Of a DNA stretch of 41,095 nt, positions 1 to 5,505 are shown in pieces (position 1 is the stretch's first letter; each line of letters starts with the position of its first letter). Below the pieces are notes generated by a model. That model worked only from the letters and a program-made list of their open reading frames with translations, ran no database searches and was not told the origin of the DNA. The position numbers and the translations under genes were made by a program. The stretch comes from a virus. Location: positions 1 through 41,095 of IMG/VR virus record IMGVR_UViG_3300021602_000012. One strand, 5' to 3'.

Positions 1-452
1 GTACTAATACATTCCCTTCCCTTCCCTTCCCTTCCTCCCTGCCGGTGGGGCACGCGTGTTTGCACTGTGCTTTCACCACTGCCTGCCGGTGGGGGACGGG
101 TGCTGACGGGTGCGGCACGCGTGGGCGACGCGTCAAATGACGGGTCGGGCAATACGCTTTCGGACTCCCTTGGGTTCAAGTGCTGATGCCTGGAAAACTG
201 CGGAATGTAGGCCAGGCCGTCGCCGTACAGGCGCACCAGATCGGCGGCAACAAGCTCGTTGCACAGGTCGGTAATGTTCAGTGTGTCGTCGGGGAAGTAG
301 CGCCGTTTGAGCATTTGCGGCTTCCACAGAAGCCGGCCACACCTGTCGGCCTCGCACCAAAGCGCGATGTAAAGCAATCTTCCCCATGGGGATAGATTCA
401 CAATATCGTCGGACGTGAAAAATTCCGGCTTGATTGTCCTGATTCTGGCCAC
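1..452 (-). CDS. Replisome-organizer-like wHTH protein, 3' end cut by window
   Basis: It starts at GTG (450-452) behind a GGGAG ribosome-binding site and stays open to the window edge, so the C-terminus is missing. The protein opens VARIRTIKPEFFTSDD and continues with an LSPWGRLLYIALWCEADRCG segment, a KPQMLKRRYFPDD stretch and an IPQFSRHQHLNPRE motif. This layout is typical of a widespread phage protein whose N-terminal winged helix resembles DnaD/O-type replication organizers. The visible C-terminal part is Pro/Gly-rich low complexity, ending in a (GREGK)n stretch encoded by a CCCTT-type repeat at about 14-36. The likely role is recruiting replication proteins at the phage origin. Family recognition is fairly firm; function is inferred from family. 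Confidence 0.7.
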   Translation of the reverse strand, partial: MARIRTIKPEFFTSDDIVNLSPWGRLLYIALWCEADRCGRLLWKPQMLKRRYFPDDTLNITDLCNELVAADLVRLYGDGLAYIPQFSRHQHLNPRESESVLPDPSFDASPTRAAPVSTRPPPAGSGESTVQTRVPHRQGGREGKGRECIS

Positions 453-470
453 GTGTGCTCCCGTGGAAAA

Positions 471-818
471 TTAAGCGTGTGCAGCGGTAGCGCGGGGCTT
501 GGTGGGGTTGCGGGCTGCGGCTGAGCGTCGAGCCTTGGTGAGCGTTGCCTTGGCTTCTTTGGCGGCGACTGTTGCAGCCTTGAGTCTCAACAGCCGCAGT
601 TCGTTGCGCTTGATGGCCATGGCCTGGCTCGAAACCATAATGGCCTCAATCGTGAGAACGTTGCCGCTGGCAACAATGAGCCGGTGCGCCAGGTCGGCGC
701 CTGGGCGCTTGCGGTACAGGATGATGTGCGACAGGTAGTTCACGTTTGTGAGGGCCTTCTTGGCCAGGCGCTCAATTGCCCCTGAGCCAAACTTTTCGTT
801 GTAGATGAACAAGTCCAT
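471..818 (-). CDS. Small phage protein of unknown function
   Basis: A 115-residue protein beginning MDLFIYNEKFGSGAIERLAKK, behind AAGGA about 6 bases before the ATG. No domain is recognised. The middle contains LIVASGNVLTIEAIMVSSQAMAIKRNEL. The C-terminal third is very basic and Ala-rich (repeated AAKEAKATL and RRSAAARNPTKPRA runs), which suggests nucleic-acid contact but proves nothing. It is the first gene behind the leftward promoter at 870-889 and lies 18 bases upstream of the replication-organizer-like gene, so the two are probably co-transcribed. Confidence 0.75.
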   Translation of the reverse strand: MDLFIYNEKFGSGAIERLAKKALTNVNYLSHIILYRKRPGADLAHRLIVASGNVLTIEAIMVSSQAMAIKRNELRLLRLKAATVAAKEAKATLTKARRSAAARNPTKPRATAAHA

Positions 819-1198
819 AGAATCCTTTTCGTCCTCAGAAAGTTACCATAAAAGTATTGCACCCGGCCTAATATAACATTTCGGTAGTGAAGATGGGACG
901 AAGTTGTGTTTTTATTTTTCGGCACTTCTTCGCAAAGAATTACAGTTCGTTGATGGCGCTCTTTGTTGACCAAGTGCTTCCAAGTCACCCAAGTCACATT
1001 AAAGACAACATTAAAGACAACATTGGCCTTAAGAAGGTATACCAAAATAGTTGAAACAAACAAAAAAGAAAAAAGTAGTGTACTATTTCGGTCGTGACAA
1101 ATCTTTCCTCAACGACAACAAGCAAAAGCAGAGCGTTTATGGTCCATTCGATTTCACTGGCCCAGGGGGCCACAAACTCCCGGTCAGACACTAGGCAA
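819..1198. other. Intergenic control region with short direct repeats
   Basis: About 380 bases separate the leftward 471-818 gene from the rightward repressor gene. The region contains the leftward promoter, tandem 9-mers CCAAGTCAC (980-988, 989-997) and tandem 12-mers ACATTAAAGACA (996-1007, 1008-1019). An A-rich tract lies at about 1055-1075. Two imperfect copies of the regulatory element, AGTAGTG (1074-1080) and CGGTCGTG (1089-1096), flank a TACTAT box (1081-1086). These could be the repressor's own promoter and operators. No gene is supported here. Confidence 0.5.
870..889 (-). promoter_or_regulatory. Leftward promoter with CACTACCG element
   Basis: On the minus strand a TATATT -10 (870-875) is preceded, six bases upstream, by CACTACCG (882-889). 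The two stronger leftward promoters at 7.23 and 11.81 kb have the same order: CTACC(G), a short A/C/G-rich gap, then a TATAAT-like box. No good -35 is visible, so the promoter may need an activator or be weak. It would serve the 471-818 gene and the gene downstream of it. Confidence 0.5.
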
Positions 1199-1642
1199 AT
1201 GAACATGCTGAAAACGACTTCGCAAATTCGGTACGAGAATTTTGATCGCCAATACGAGGCGTTCAAAGTAGAGGTGTGGCGCAGCTTTCCTGACGAACCT
1301 GAAAAGGGAATGCTCAGGAAATTCGCGGTGAAGGCGGGGCTCACAGACGCCTATTGCAGCCACATTAAATGCCGGCGTAAGCCAATGGGTGCGCGCACTG
1401 CCAGGAAGGTTGAAGGAGCTCTCGGGCTGCCTGCGAACTTCATGGACCATGACCATGCCGGCCTTTCGGCCTCTGCGGTTGGCGCCCTCACAAACCCGGT
1501 AACAACTGCCGCCGGCGTGCTGGTGCCGCCAGGGTCGCAAGACTTGGTTGACATGATGTTGGCCATGTTTGAAATCAGCCCCGAACAAACGCGCGCTGAA
1601 ATCACGCGCCTGGTGCTGGCGGCGTTGAAAAAACCCAAGTAG
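1199..1642 (+). CDS. HTH phage repressor / Cro-CI-type regulator
   Basis: From ATG 1199 the protein is 147 residues (MNMLKTTSQIRYENFDRQYE). An in-frame ATG at 1094 would add 35 unconvincing residues; AGG a few bases before 1199 supports the shorter start. The N-terminal half, with EKGMLRKFAVKAGL followed by TDAYCSHIKCRRKPMGARTA, matches a helix-turn-helix seen in small phage and plasmid regulators. The C-terminal half (LVDMMLAMFEISPEQTRAEITRLVLAAL) looks like a helical oligomerisation module. No LexA/CI-type Ser-Lys protease is seen. It is a lone gene against the leftward early genes, ended by a terminator at 1666. It is the best candidate to bind the CACTACC elements (inference). Confidence 0.75.
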   Translation: MNMLKTTSQIRYENFDRQYEAFKVEVWRSFPDEPEKGMLRKFAVKAGLTDAYCSHIKCRRKPMGARTARKVEGALGLPANFMDHDHAGLSASAVGALTNPVTTAAGVLVPPGSQDLVDMMLAMFEISPEQTRAEITRLVLAALKKPK

Positions 1643-1665
1643 CGCGGGCGAACCGATGACTACCA

Positions 1666-1691
1666 AAAGGGGGCTTAGGCTCCCTTTTTTT
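1666..1691 (+). terminator. Rho-independent terminator after the repressor gene
   Basis: A 9-bp stem (AAAGGGGGC / GCTCCCTTT, one G-T pair), TTAG loop and a T run, 23 bases after the repressor stop codon. Confidence 0.9.
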
Positions 1692-1722
1692 GATCTAGAT
1701 TAGGGTAACCCCCTAGGTGTTT

Positions 1723-1751
1723 TTATTACAAATCGGTAGGTAACGTACAGT
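1723..1751 (+). promoter_or_regulatory. Possible rightward promoter with CGGTAGG element
   Basis: TTATTA (1723-1728) and TACAGT (1746-1751) are 17 bases apart, and TCGGTAGG lies in the spacer (about 1733-1740). This is similar to the 12.1-kb promoter, where TCGGTAGTG sits between the boxes. The hexamers are weak. It would serve the small ORF at 1811. Confidence 0.35.
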
Positions 1752-1810
1752 AAAAGTCGTAAACTTTCGTCCCCGGCAATTAATACTGTTTCTGTTTCCC
1801 AGGAGGCTGT

Positions 1811-2014
1811 ATGTCTGTTTCCCAGGAGGGAGGGTCTATGACCCCCGAAAAAACTGCCTTGATCGGCTTGTTGAATAAAGTGCCGGCAGAAGCCCGGCTA
1901 AAGTTACTTGAAGCAACGGCGAAGATCGCGGGGAAAAAAAATTGCCGAAGCAACGGCAAGGACCATGGGGCGTCAAACGTCCCGCCAAACGGCAAGACGT
2001 TTCCACCAACCTGA
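1811..2014 (+). CDS. Small rightward ORF of unknown function
   Basis: There are two in-frame starts, ATG 1811 (67 residues) and ATG 1838 (58 residues), each behind its own AGGAGG. The 16-base segment TCTGTTTCCCAGGAGG is duplicated (1791-1806, 1814-1829), so the second ribosome-binding site is a copy of the first. From M10 the protein runs MTPEKTALIGLLNKVPAEAR with a helical LKLLEATAKIAGKK, then a polar Asn/Pro tail. It could be a small regulator next to the repressor, but no family is recognised. Its 3' end overlaps the convergent gene at 1973-2335 by 42 bases. Confidence 0.5.
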   Translation: MSVSQEGGSMTPEKTALIGLLNKVPAEARLKLLEATAKIAGKKNCRSNGKDHGASNVPPNGKTFPPT

Positions 2015-2335
2015 CGCGCCGGTAGCTGCCAAGTGCTGAGCCTCATGCAGCACGCTCCACACCCTCATGTAAACCACATGCCGCCATTCGGGGCATGAGT
2101 TTTTGAAGTTGCCGTAGTCAATACCCCGTGCGGCGCGCACCACAGCCTTGTCCACGGCCTCACGATCCGCTTCCATGCGGTAGCGATAGTCCCGGTCTTT
2201 GGTTACTGTTTCGCGTTTTTTCGTTTGCAAGAAACGGCCCACGTCACCAGAGAAGCGCCCGCGCACAATGAGCGTGCCAGGCTTCTCCCAATGCTCCACA
2301 ATGGACACGAAGCTGCTGTTGGTCATGATCCACAT
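1973..2335 (-). CDS. Unknown protein, last gene of the leftward array
   Basis: A 120-residue protein from ATG 2335 (or ATG 2326, giving MTNSSFVSIVEHWEKPGTL). ATG 2335 directly follows the TAA of the gene before (TAAATG), which suggests translational coupling. It contains VRGRFSGDVGRFLQT, a charged KDRDYRYRMEADREAVDKAVVRAARGI-type helix and SCPEWRHVVYMRVWSV. The segment TLIVRGRFSGDVGRF recalls small phage proteins that co-occur with early operons. No function can be assigned. The tail overlaps the convergent small ORF. Confidence 0.7.
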   Translation of the reverse strand: MWIMTNSSFVSIVEHWEKPGTLIVRGRFSGDVGRFLQTKKRETVTKDRDYRYRMEADREAVDKAVVRAARGIDYGNFKNSCPEWRHVVYMRVWSVLHEAQHLAATGASGWWKRLAVWRDV

Positions 2336-2611
2336 TTACGCAGCCTCCAAATCCAAAATCTGTTCTTCCCAGGCGTTCAGGTGCTTTTGGCTTCCCCAAC
2401 AGGCGCTCGGACATTCGTTGTAAATGTAGGCGACAGTGGCCGACAGTGCAGTCAGGTTTTCGTCGTCGGCGCGCGCGCAGGCTTCAAACAGGTCGTTGGC
2501 CAGCACGGCGGTAACGAAATGCCCGCACGGCTGCGCGTATTTCACCCATGCGTCGATGGCGGCCTTGGTGCGCTCGGGCACCGTAATGCCGCGGAATGTA
2601 AAAGTGGTCAT
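2336..2611 (-). CDS. Unknown 91-aa phage protein
   Basis: It starts MTTFTFRGITVPERTKAAID at ATG 2611, overlapping the stop of the previous gene as ATGA. The body has AWVKYAQPCGHFVTAVLANDLFEACARADDENLTALSATVAYIYNECPS, a pattern of conserved aromatics and cysteines seen in a small early phage protein family often found near replication genes. That family has no known function. The tight coupling on both sides supports it as a real gene of the 7.2 to 2.0 kb operon. Confidence 0.8.
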   Translation of the reverse strand: MTTFTFRGITVPERTKAAIDAWVKYAQPCGHFVTAVLANDLFEACARADDENLTALSATVAYIYNECPSACWGSQKHLNAWEEQILDLEAA

Positions 2612-2886
2612 GCTGGCTGTCCTTGGGGTTGTTTTGGTTGTTCGGCTTTGGTGGCTTCGGTGGCTTCGGTGGCTTCGGTGGCTTCGGTAGCGTCTGGCGT
2701 GAGCGGGTCCCATGGCGCCACGGCGGCCACGTGGCGGCGAATCAGGCCGTCAGGCTTGGCCGGCAGGGCCAGTAATTTGGCGCACTCAGGGCAATAAAAG
2801 TGTGTGCAGGTAGGGTCGGCTTCAAAATCGCTTTTTGCGTCGTCTGGCAGGGTTTGCCCGGTGCCTGGGCATAGTTTGGCGCTCAT
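2608..2886 (-). CDS. Small Cys-rich, probably zinc-binding protein
   Basis: A 92-residue protein with an early Cys (C6) and a CTHFYCPEC knuckle around residues 27-35, likely a structural zinc site. The C-terminal part is an ATE-repeat tract encoded by tandem 9-mers at about 2650-2690, then a Gln/Pro tail. ATGA overlaps join it to both neighbours. The repeat is low complexity and may vary in length between relatives. The function is unknown. Confidence 0.75.
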   Translation of the reverse strand: MSAKLCPGTGQTLPDDAKSDFEADPTCTHFYCPECAKLLALPAKPDGLIRRHVAAVAPWDPLTPDATEATEATEATEATKAEQPKQPQGQPA

Positions 2887-3365
2887 GCTTGCACCCGCAT
2901 GGCGTAGGCAGCCAGCACGTCGGCAGCGTCGGGGTAGTTGGCCGGGTTATTTGCCCCTTGGGCGTCCCAAATAGCCCCTTGCAGGGCCTTTAGTGCTTGG
3001 GCGGCCCCTGGTATACCCCCTTCGGCGCAAAACTCCACAAAATGAACGGCAGCTTGGGCGCCGGCCAGCAATTGGCGGGCGCCAGCGTAGAGCTCGGCGT
3101 CGGCTACGCTTTCGGGGTCGGTTACGTCACCAACAAGCGCCAGAACGGCGCCGGTGTTGCGGCACAAAACCGCAGCGTGTACCGTGCGCGGCGGCATTGT
3201 TGAAACGGTTTCGCCGCGGTCGCCGCTAATGATGCGGATTTGCGGCCCGTGCGGCAGCGTTGCCTTGGCCTCAAGTGTGGCTGTTCCCGCATACGGCATG
3301 CGCAGGCGTGACCCGCAAAAGTAGCCGTAAGACTTGGCGAGCAGGTTGTTTATGTTTGTGTTCAT
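2883..3365 (-). CDS. Unknown 160-aa phage protein
   Basis: It starts MNTNINNLLAKSYGYFCGSR at ATG 3365, with a GGA-type ribosome-binding site. The first half is beta-rich (LPHGPQIRIISGDRG, HAAVLCRNTGAVLALVGDV). The second half is helical and Ala-rich (AELYAGARQLLAGAQAAVHFV). No family is recognised. It lies in the 7.2-kb promoter's operon and is coupled by ATGA to the next gene. Confidence 0.75.
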   Translation of the reverse strand: MNTNINNLLAKSYGYFCGSRLRMPYAGTATLEAKATLPHGPQIRIISGDRGETVSTMPPRTVHAAVLCRNTGAVLALVGDVTDPESVADAELYAGARQLLAGAQAAVHFVEFCAEGGIPGAAQALKALQGAIWDAQGANNPANYPDAADVLAAYAMRVQA

Positions 3366-3380
3366 GGTGATGTTTCCAAT

Positions 3381-3521
3381 TCAAAAGGGTAGTGGTTGCT
3401 TGTCAATCCATTTGTTGTAGTTGTTGCGCCAGCGCCGGGCCCGCCACTCTTTGCGCCCGGCCAGGGCGGCGGCCCGCACGGCAGCGCCCAGGGCAGAGAA
3501 AAACTCGCGTGTAGCTTTCAT
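3381..3521 (-). CDS. Short basic protein, 46 aa
   Basis: A short gene between the 3518 and 2883 genes, starting at ATG 3521 in an ATGA overlap with the stop of the upstream gene. The product begins MKATREFFSALGAAVRAAAL and continues AGRKEWRARRWRNNYNKWID, ending QPLPF. It is strongly basic and probably helical. Coupling, the absence of any other gene in this interval and codon use like its neighbours support it. The function is unknown. A CACTACC element (3388-3394) lies at its 3' end, upstream of the next gene. Confidence 0.65.
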   Translation of the reverse strand: MKATREFFSALGAAVRAAALAGRKEWRARRWRNNYNKWIDKQPLPF

Positions 3522-4057
3522 GCCGTCACCCCGCTAATTTCCTTTTTGTGTTCGCTGTAGCTGGCAACAGTGATTTGCTTGTTGTGAAACTCGATCAGCG
3601 CGTCTTCCATGGTGATCGGCGTCCAGCCGTCGTCGGTCAAACCCTCAAGGCTCAACAGTTCGAGCGGACAGGCCAGCACGGAGCCCCACCACTGCGACGG
3701 CTCGGCGCCCATGCCCATGCCGGCAACAGCCAGCGTTACGCGCTGCGGCTCACGTATGCGGGCCACGGCTGCGATTTGCGGCCACTTGCGCACGTCGTAT
3801 TCAACGTCAAACCCCAACGCAAAGCGGTACAGCCCAATGCGGTCCCGCAACAGGTCCACGTTGAAGATTTTTTCGCCGGTGGCCGGGTTCATCATGGGCT
3901 TGCACGCGCTGGCCTCGTAGATCGGGTTTTCAGAAAACCAGAGAATGCCCTGCTCATGCGTAGCCCACGGCGGAACAGCCGACGGCGCCAAATGTTCAGC
4001 CTTGGCAATGCCTTGCAGCTTGTGGCCGCACGTGTAGTGGTAAAGGGTAACGGTCAT
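3518..4057 (-). CDS. YHYTC-type protein, possibly ADP-ribosyltransferase-like
   Basis: It starts MTVTLYHYTCGHKLQGIAKA at ATG 4057, behind AGGAGC (4061-4067); this site decides the start over an ATG 27 bases upstream. 179 residues. The opening YHYTC...L.GI...LxPS, followed by GILWFSENPIYEAS, is the layout of small ART-like phage proteins (compare tRNA 2'-phosphotransferase and DarT-type folds). The central part has DVEYDVRKWPQIA. Catalytic residues cannot be assigned with confidence, so the fold is a suggestion only. It sits between the AAA+ pair and small unknown genes. Confidence 0.75.
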   Translation of the reverse strand: MTVTLYHYTCGHKLQGIAKAEHLAPSAVPPWATHEQGILWFSENPIYEASACKPMMNPATGEKIFNVDLLRDRIGLYRFALGFDVEYDVRKWPQIAAVARIREPQRVTLAVAGMGMGAEPSQWWGSVLACPLELLSLEGLTDDGWTPITMEDALIEFHNKQITVASYSEHKKEISGVTA

Positions 4058-4072
4058 GTGAGCTCCTAAAAT

Positions 4073-4079
4073 GGTAGTG
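4073..4079 (-). promoter_or_regulatory. CACTACC element in leader of 3518-4057 gene
   Basis: CACTACC on the minus strand, a few bases upstream of the AGGAGC ribosome-binding site. The leader CACTACCATTTTAGGAGC nearly repeats at 5469-5486. Confidence 0.45.
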
Positions 4080-4086
4080 GACAAAG

Positions 4087-4479
4087 TTAAAGCGATTTGA
4101 CGCGGGCCATGAGGTCGGCAGCGGCTTTGGTCGCCTTAATGTCGGCGCCGGGGTCGAGCGGTTTTTGTGGTGCGGCCTTGCATGCCCGTGCATAGGCAAT
4201 GGCGCGCAGGCTGGCGCGGCTTGCCCGGTCCAACTTTGCGGGGTCGCCCTGGCTGGAAACAATTTCGTTCAGGTTTTCGAGGACGCTCATAATCACGTCG
4301 GCTGGCGTGAAGTCTTTGGGCGGCGCCTTCGTAAAGCCGGAATTGATTTCGCAAATAACCTCGGCCAAATTGAGCGCCAGCGCAACAACGTGCGTAGGGT
4401 CCGCGTCGTTCGTGAGGCTGTTGGCCAGCACAGCCATTCTTGGGTCGTAGTTCACGACGCGTGTGGTTTTGTTGTTCAT
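4087..4479 (-). CDS. Unknown 130-aa phage protein
   Basis: It starts MNNKTTRVVNYDPRMAVLAN at ATG 4479. The ribosome-binding site is weak (GAAAG), downstream of the heptamer repeats. The protein is largely helical: a central VVALALNLAEVICEINSGFTK segment, then FTPADVIMSVLENLNEIV, and a C-terminal KATKAAADLMARVKSL. No known family is recognised. It lies between the DUF7192-like gene and the YHYTC gene. The ATG at 4662 upstream would run through the repeats and into the previous gene, so it was not chosen. Confidence 0.7.
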   Translation of the reverse strand: MNNKTTRVVNYDPRMAVLANSLTNDADPTHVVALALNLAEVICEINSGFTKAPPKDFTPADVIMSVLENLNEIVSSQGDPAKLDRASRASLRAIAYARACKAAPQKPLDPGADIKATKAAADLMARVKSL

Positions 4480-4495
4480 GATTTGCTTTCGGTTT

Positions 4496-4530
4496 GGTGA
4501 AGGGTGAAAGGTGAAAGGTGAAAGGTGAAA
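4496..4530. repeat. Five tandem heptamers GGTGAAA/G
   Basis: One GGTGAAG (4496-4502) followed by four perfect GGTGAAA units (4503-4530). They lie in the short gap between the stop of the 4539-5462 gene and the start of the 4087-4479 gene. Copy-number change here would alter the leader length of the downstream gene. Confidence 0.9.
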
Positions 4531-4538
4531 GGGTCGGG

Positions 4539-5462
4539 TTATTTGCTGGCTTCGATTTCGGCCAGCTTTGCGTTTACGAATGTTGCGGCTGTTGCGGCGT
4601 CGGTGCAGGTTTGAAAACCCATCACATCGCCGTCCTGTTTGTACGGCGTCGTTTCCGGCCATACTGCGGCGCCGAAAGCCGAATGAATTTTCGCGTCAAT
4701 GTGAGCCTTAACTGCAAAGCCGACGTGACGCGGAAAACCCATGATCGTCATGCTGCTGGCCAGCGTTGAAAGGTCGAGCGGTGAGCGCGCCTGTTTCAAC
4801 GTGGTCGTCATCATGAAGTTTGGCGTTTTGTATTTCGGGTTCAGGCCAACACTGGCATACGCTGCAATAATTTCTACGGCATAACCGGCGTCGGTCAGGA
4901 GCTTGGTAAGCGCCAGGGCGGCAACCCCGCGCCATGCCTGCTCTGTTGCCAGAACTTTGTGATTCCCGTTTATTGCGACAACCAACCGGATGATTTTTGG
5001 AGCGCGGCCAGCTTGGCGCGTGGTGCGGCTAAATGCCCGGTCAATCGTGCCGGCATAAACGCGCTGCATGTCCACACTGTCGCCAGCGTCGCCCCAGGCG
5101 CGCCGGCGCAGGCGCGAAACCGGCGGCTTAACGCTGGCGGGCAGCTTGGCCAACAGGGCTTCAATCATGTCAATGCCGGGCGCGTAGCCGTGGCTTAGGG
5201 CGCTCATTACGGCAGCCGTGCCCCCTTCAATGCCGTGCCAGGCCAGGGCGCCTTTTTTCTTAATCGCAAAGTCGCCGTTGATTGATTCCAGGGTGTCGGC
5301 GTTTTCGTTCACTTTGGGCAGCCGGCCAACAGCCGCGGCCAGCATGTCTTCCAGGCTGTCGAAATGCGCAGAGTGCCATTTAGCGGCGCCGGGTGTTGTG
5401 TCGGGTGTTGTGGCCAGCGGTGCCGCGCGTCCGGTTGTTGCAATTTGAAGGGCTGTTGTCAT
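4539..5462 (-). CDS. DUF7192-like (VWA-like) partner of the AAA+ ATPase
   Basis: 307 residues from ATG 5462 behind AGGAGC. After a Thr/Pro-rich leader, HFDSLEDMLAAAVG starts the conserved part. Then come AWHGIEGGTAAVMSALSHGY, a RLRRRAWGDAGDSVDMQRVY block and WRGVAALALTKLLTDAGYAV. These match a family found beside phage MoxR-type ATPases (DUF7192, probably a degenerate von Willebrand A fold). MoxR-VWA pairs work as chaperone and adaptor to remodel a target complex. The immediate downstream position and shared leader element imply joint action with the 5506-7182 ATPase. The target is unknown. The family call is from memory of motifs, not a search. Confidence 0.7.
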   Translation of the reverse strand: MTTALQIATTGRAAPLATTPDTTPGAAKWHSAHFDSLEDMLAAAVGRLPKVNENADTLESINGDFAIKKKGALAWHGIEGGTAAVMSALSHGYAPGIDMIEALLAKLPASVKPPVSRLRRRAWGDAGDSVDMQRVYAGTIDRAFSRTTRQAGRAPKIIRLVVAINGNHKVLATEQAWRGVAALALTKLLTDAGYAVEIIAAYASVGLNPKYKTPNFMMTTTLKQARSPLDLSTLASSMTIMGFPRHVGFAVKAHIDAKIHSAFGAAVWPETTPYKQDGDVMGFQTCTDAATAATFVNAKLAEIEASK

Positions 5463-5479
5463 GGTAATGCTCCTGAAAT

Positions 5480-5486
5480 GGTAGTG
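5480..5486 (-). promoter_or_regulatory. CACTACC element between the ATPase and partner genes
   Basis: CACTACC on the minus strand in the 43-base gap between the AAA+ gene and its partner, five bases before AGGAGC (5469-5474). Same leader layout as at 4073. Confidence 0.45.
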
Positions 5487-5505
5487 GTGACAGGCAAATC
5501 AATAA

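Noticed and set aside
133-387. Leftward ATG ORF of 84 aa
   Set aside because: It is in a different frame from the GTG-started replication-organizer-like protein, which has recognisable family motifs and fills the region.
740-1344. Two leftward ORFs (107 and 116 aa) across the repressor control region
   Set aside because: No ribosome-binding sites, composition like non-coding AT-rich DNA, and they overlap the promoter and repressor gene.
2645-2690. CRISPR-like repeat array
   Set aside because: The 9-base units are contiguous without spacers and encode an ATE peptide repeat.
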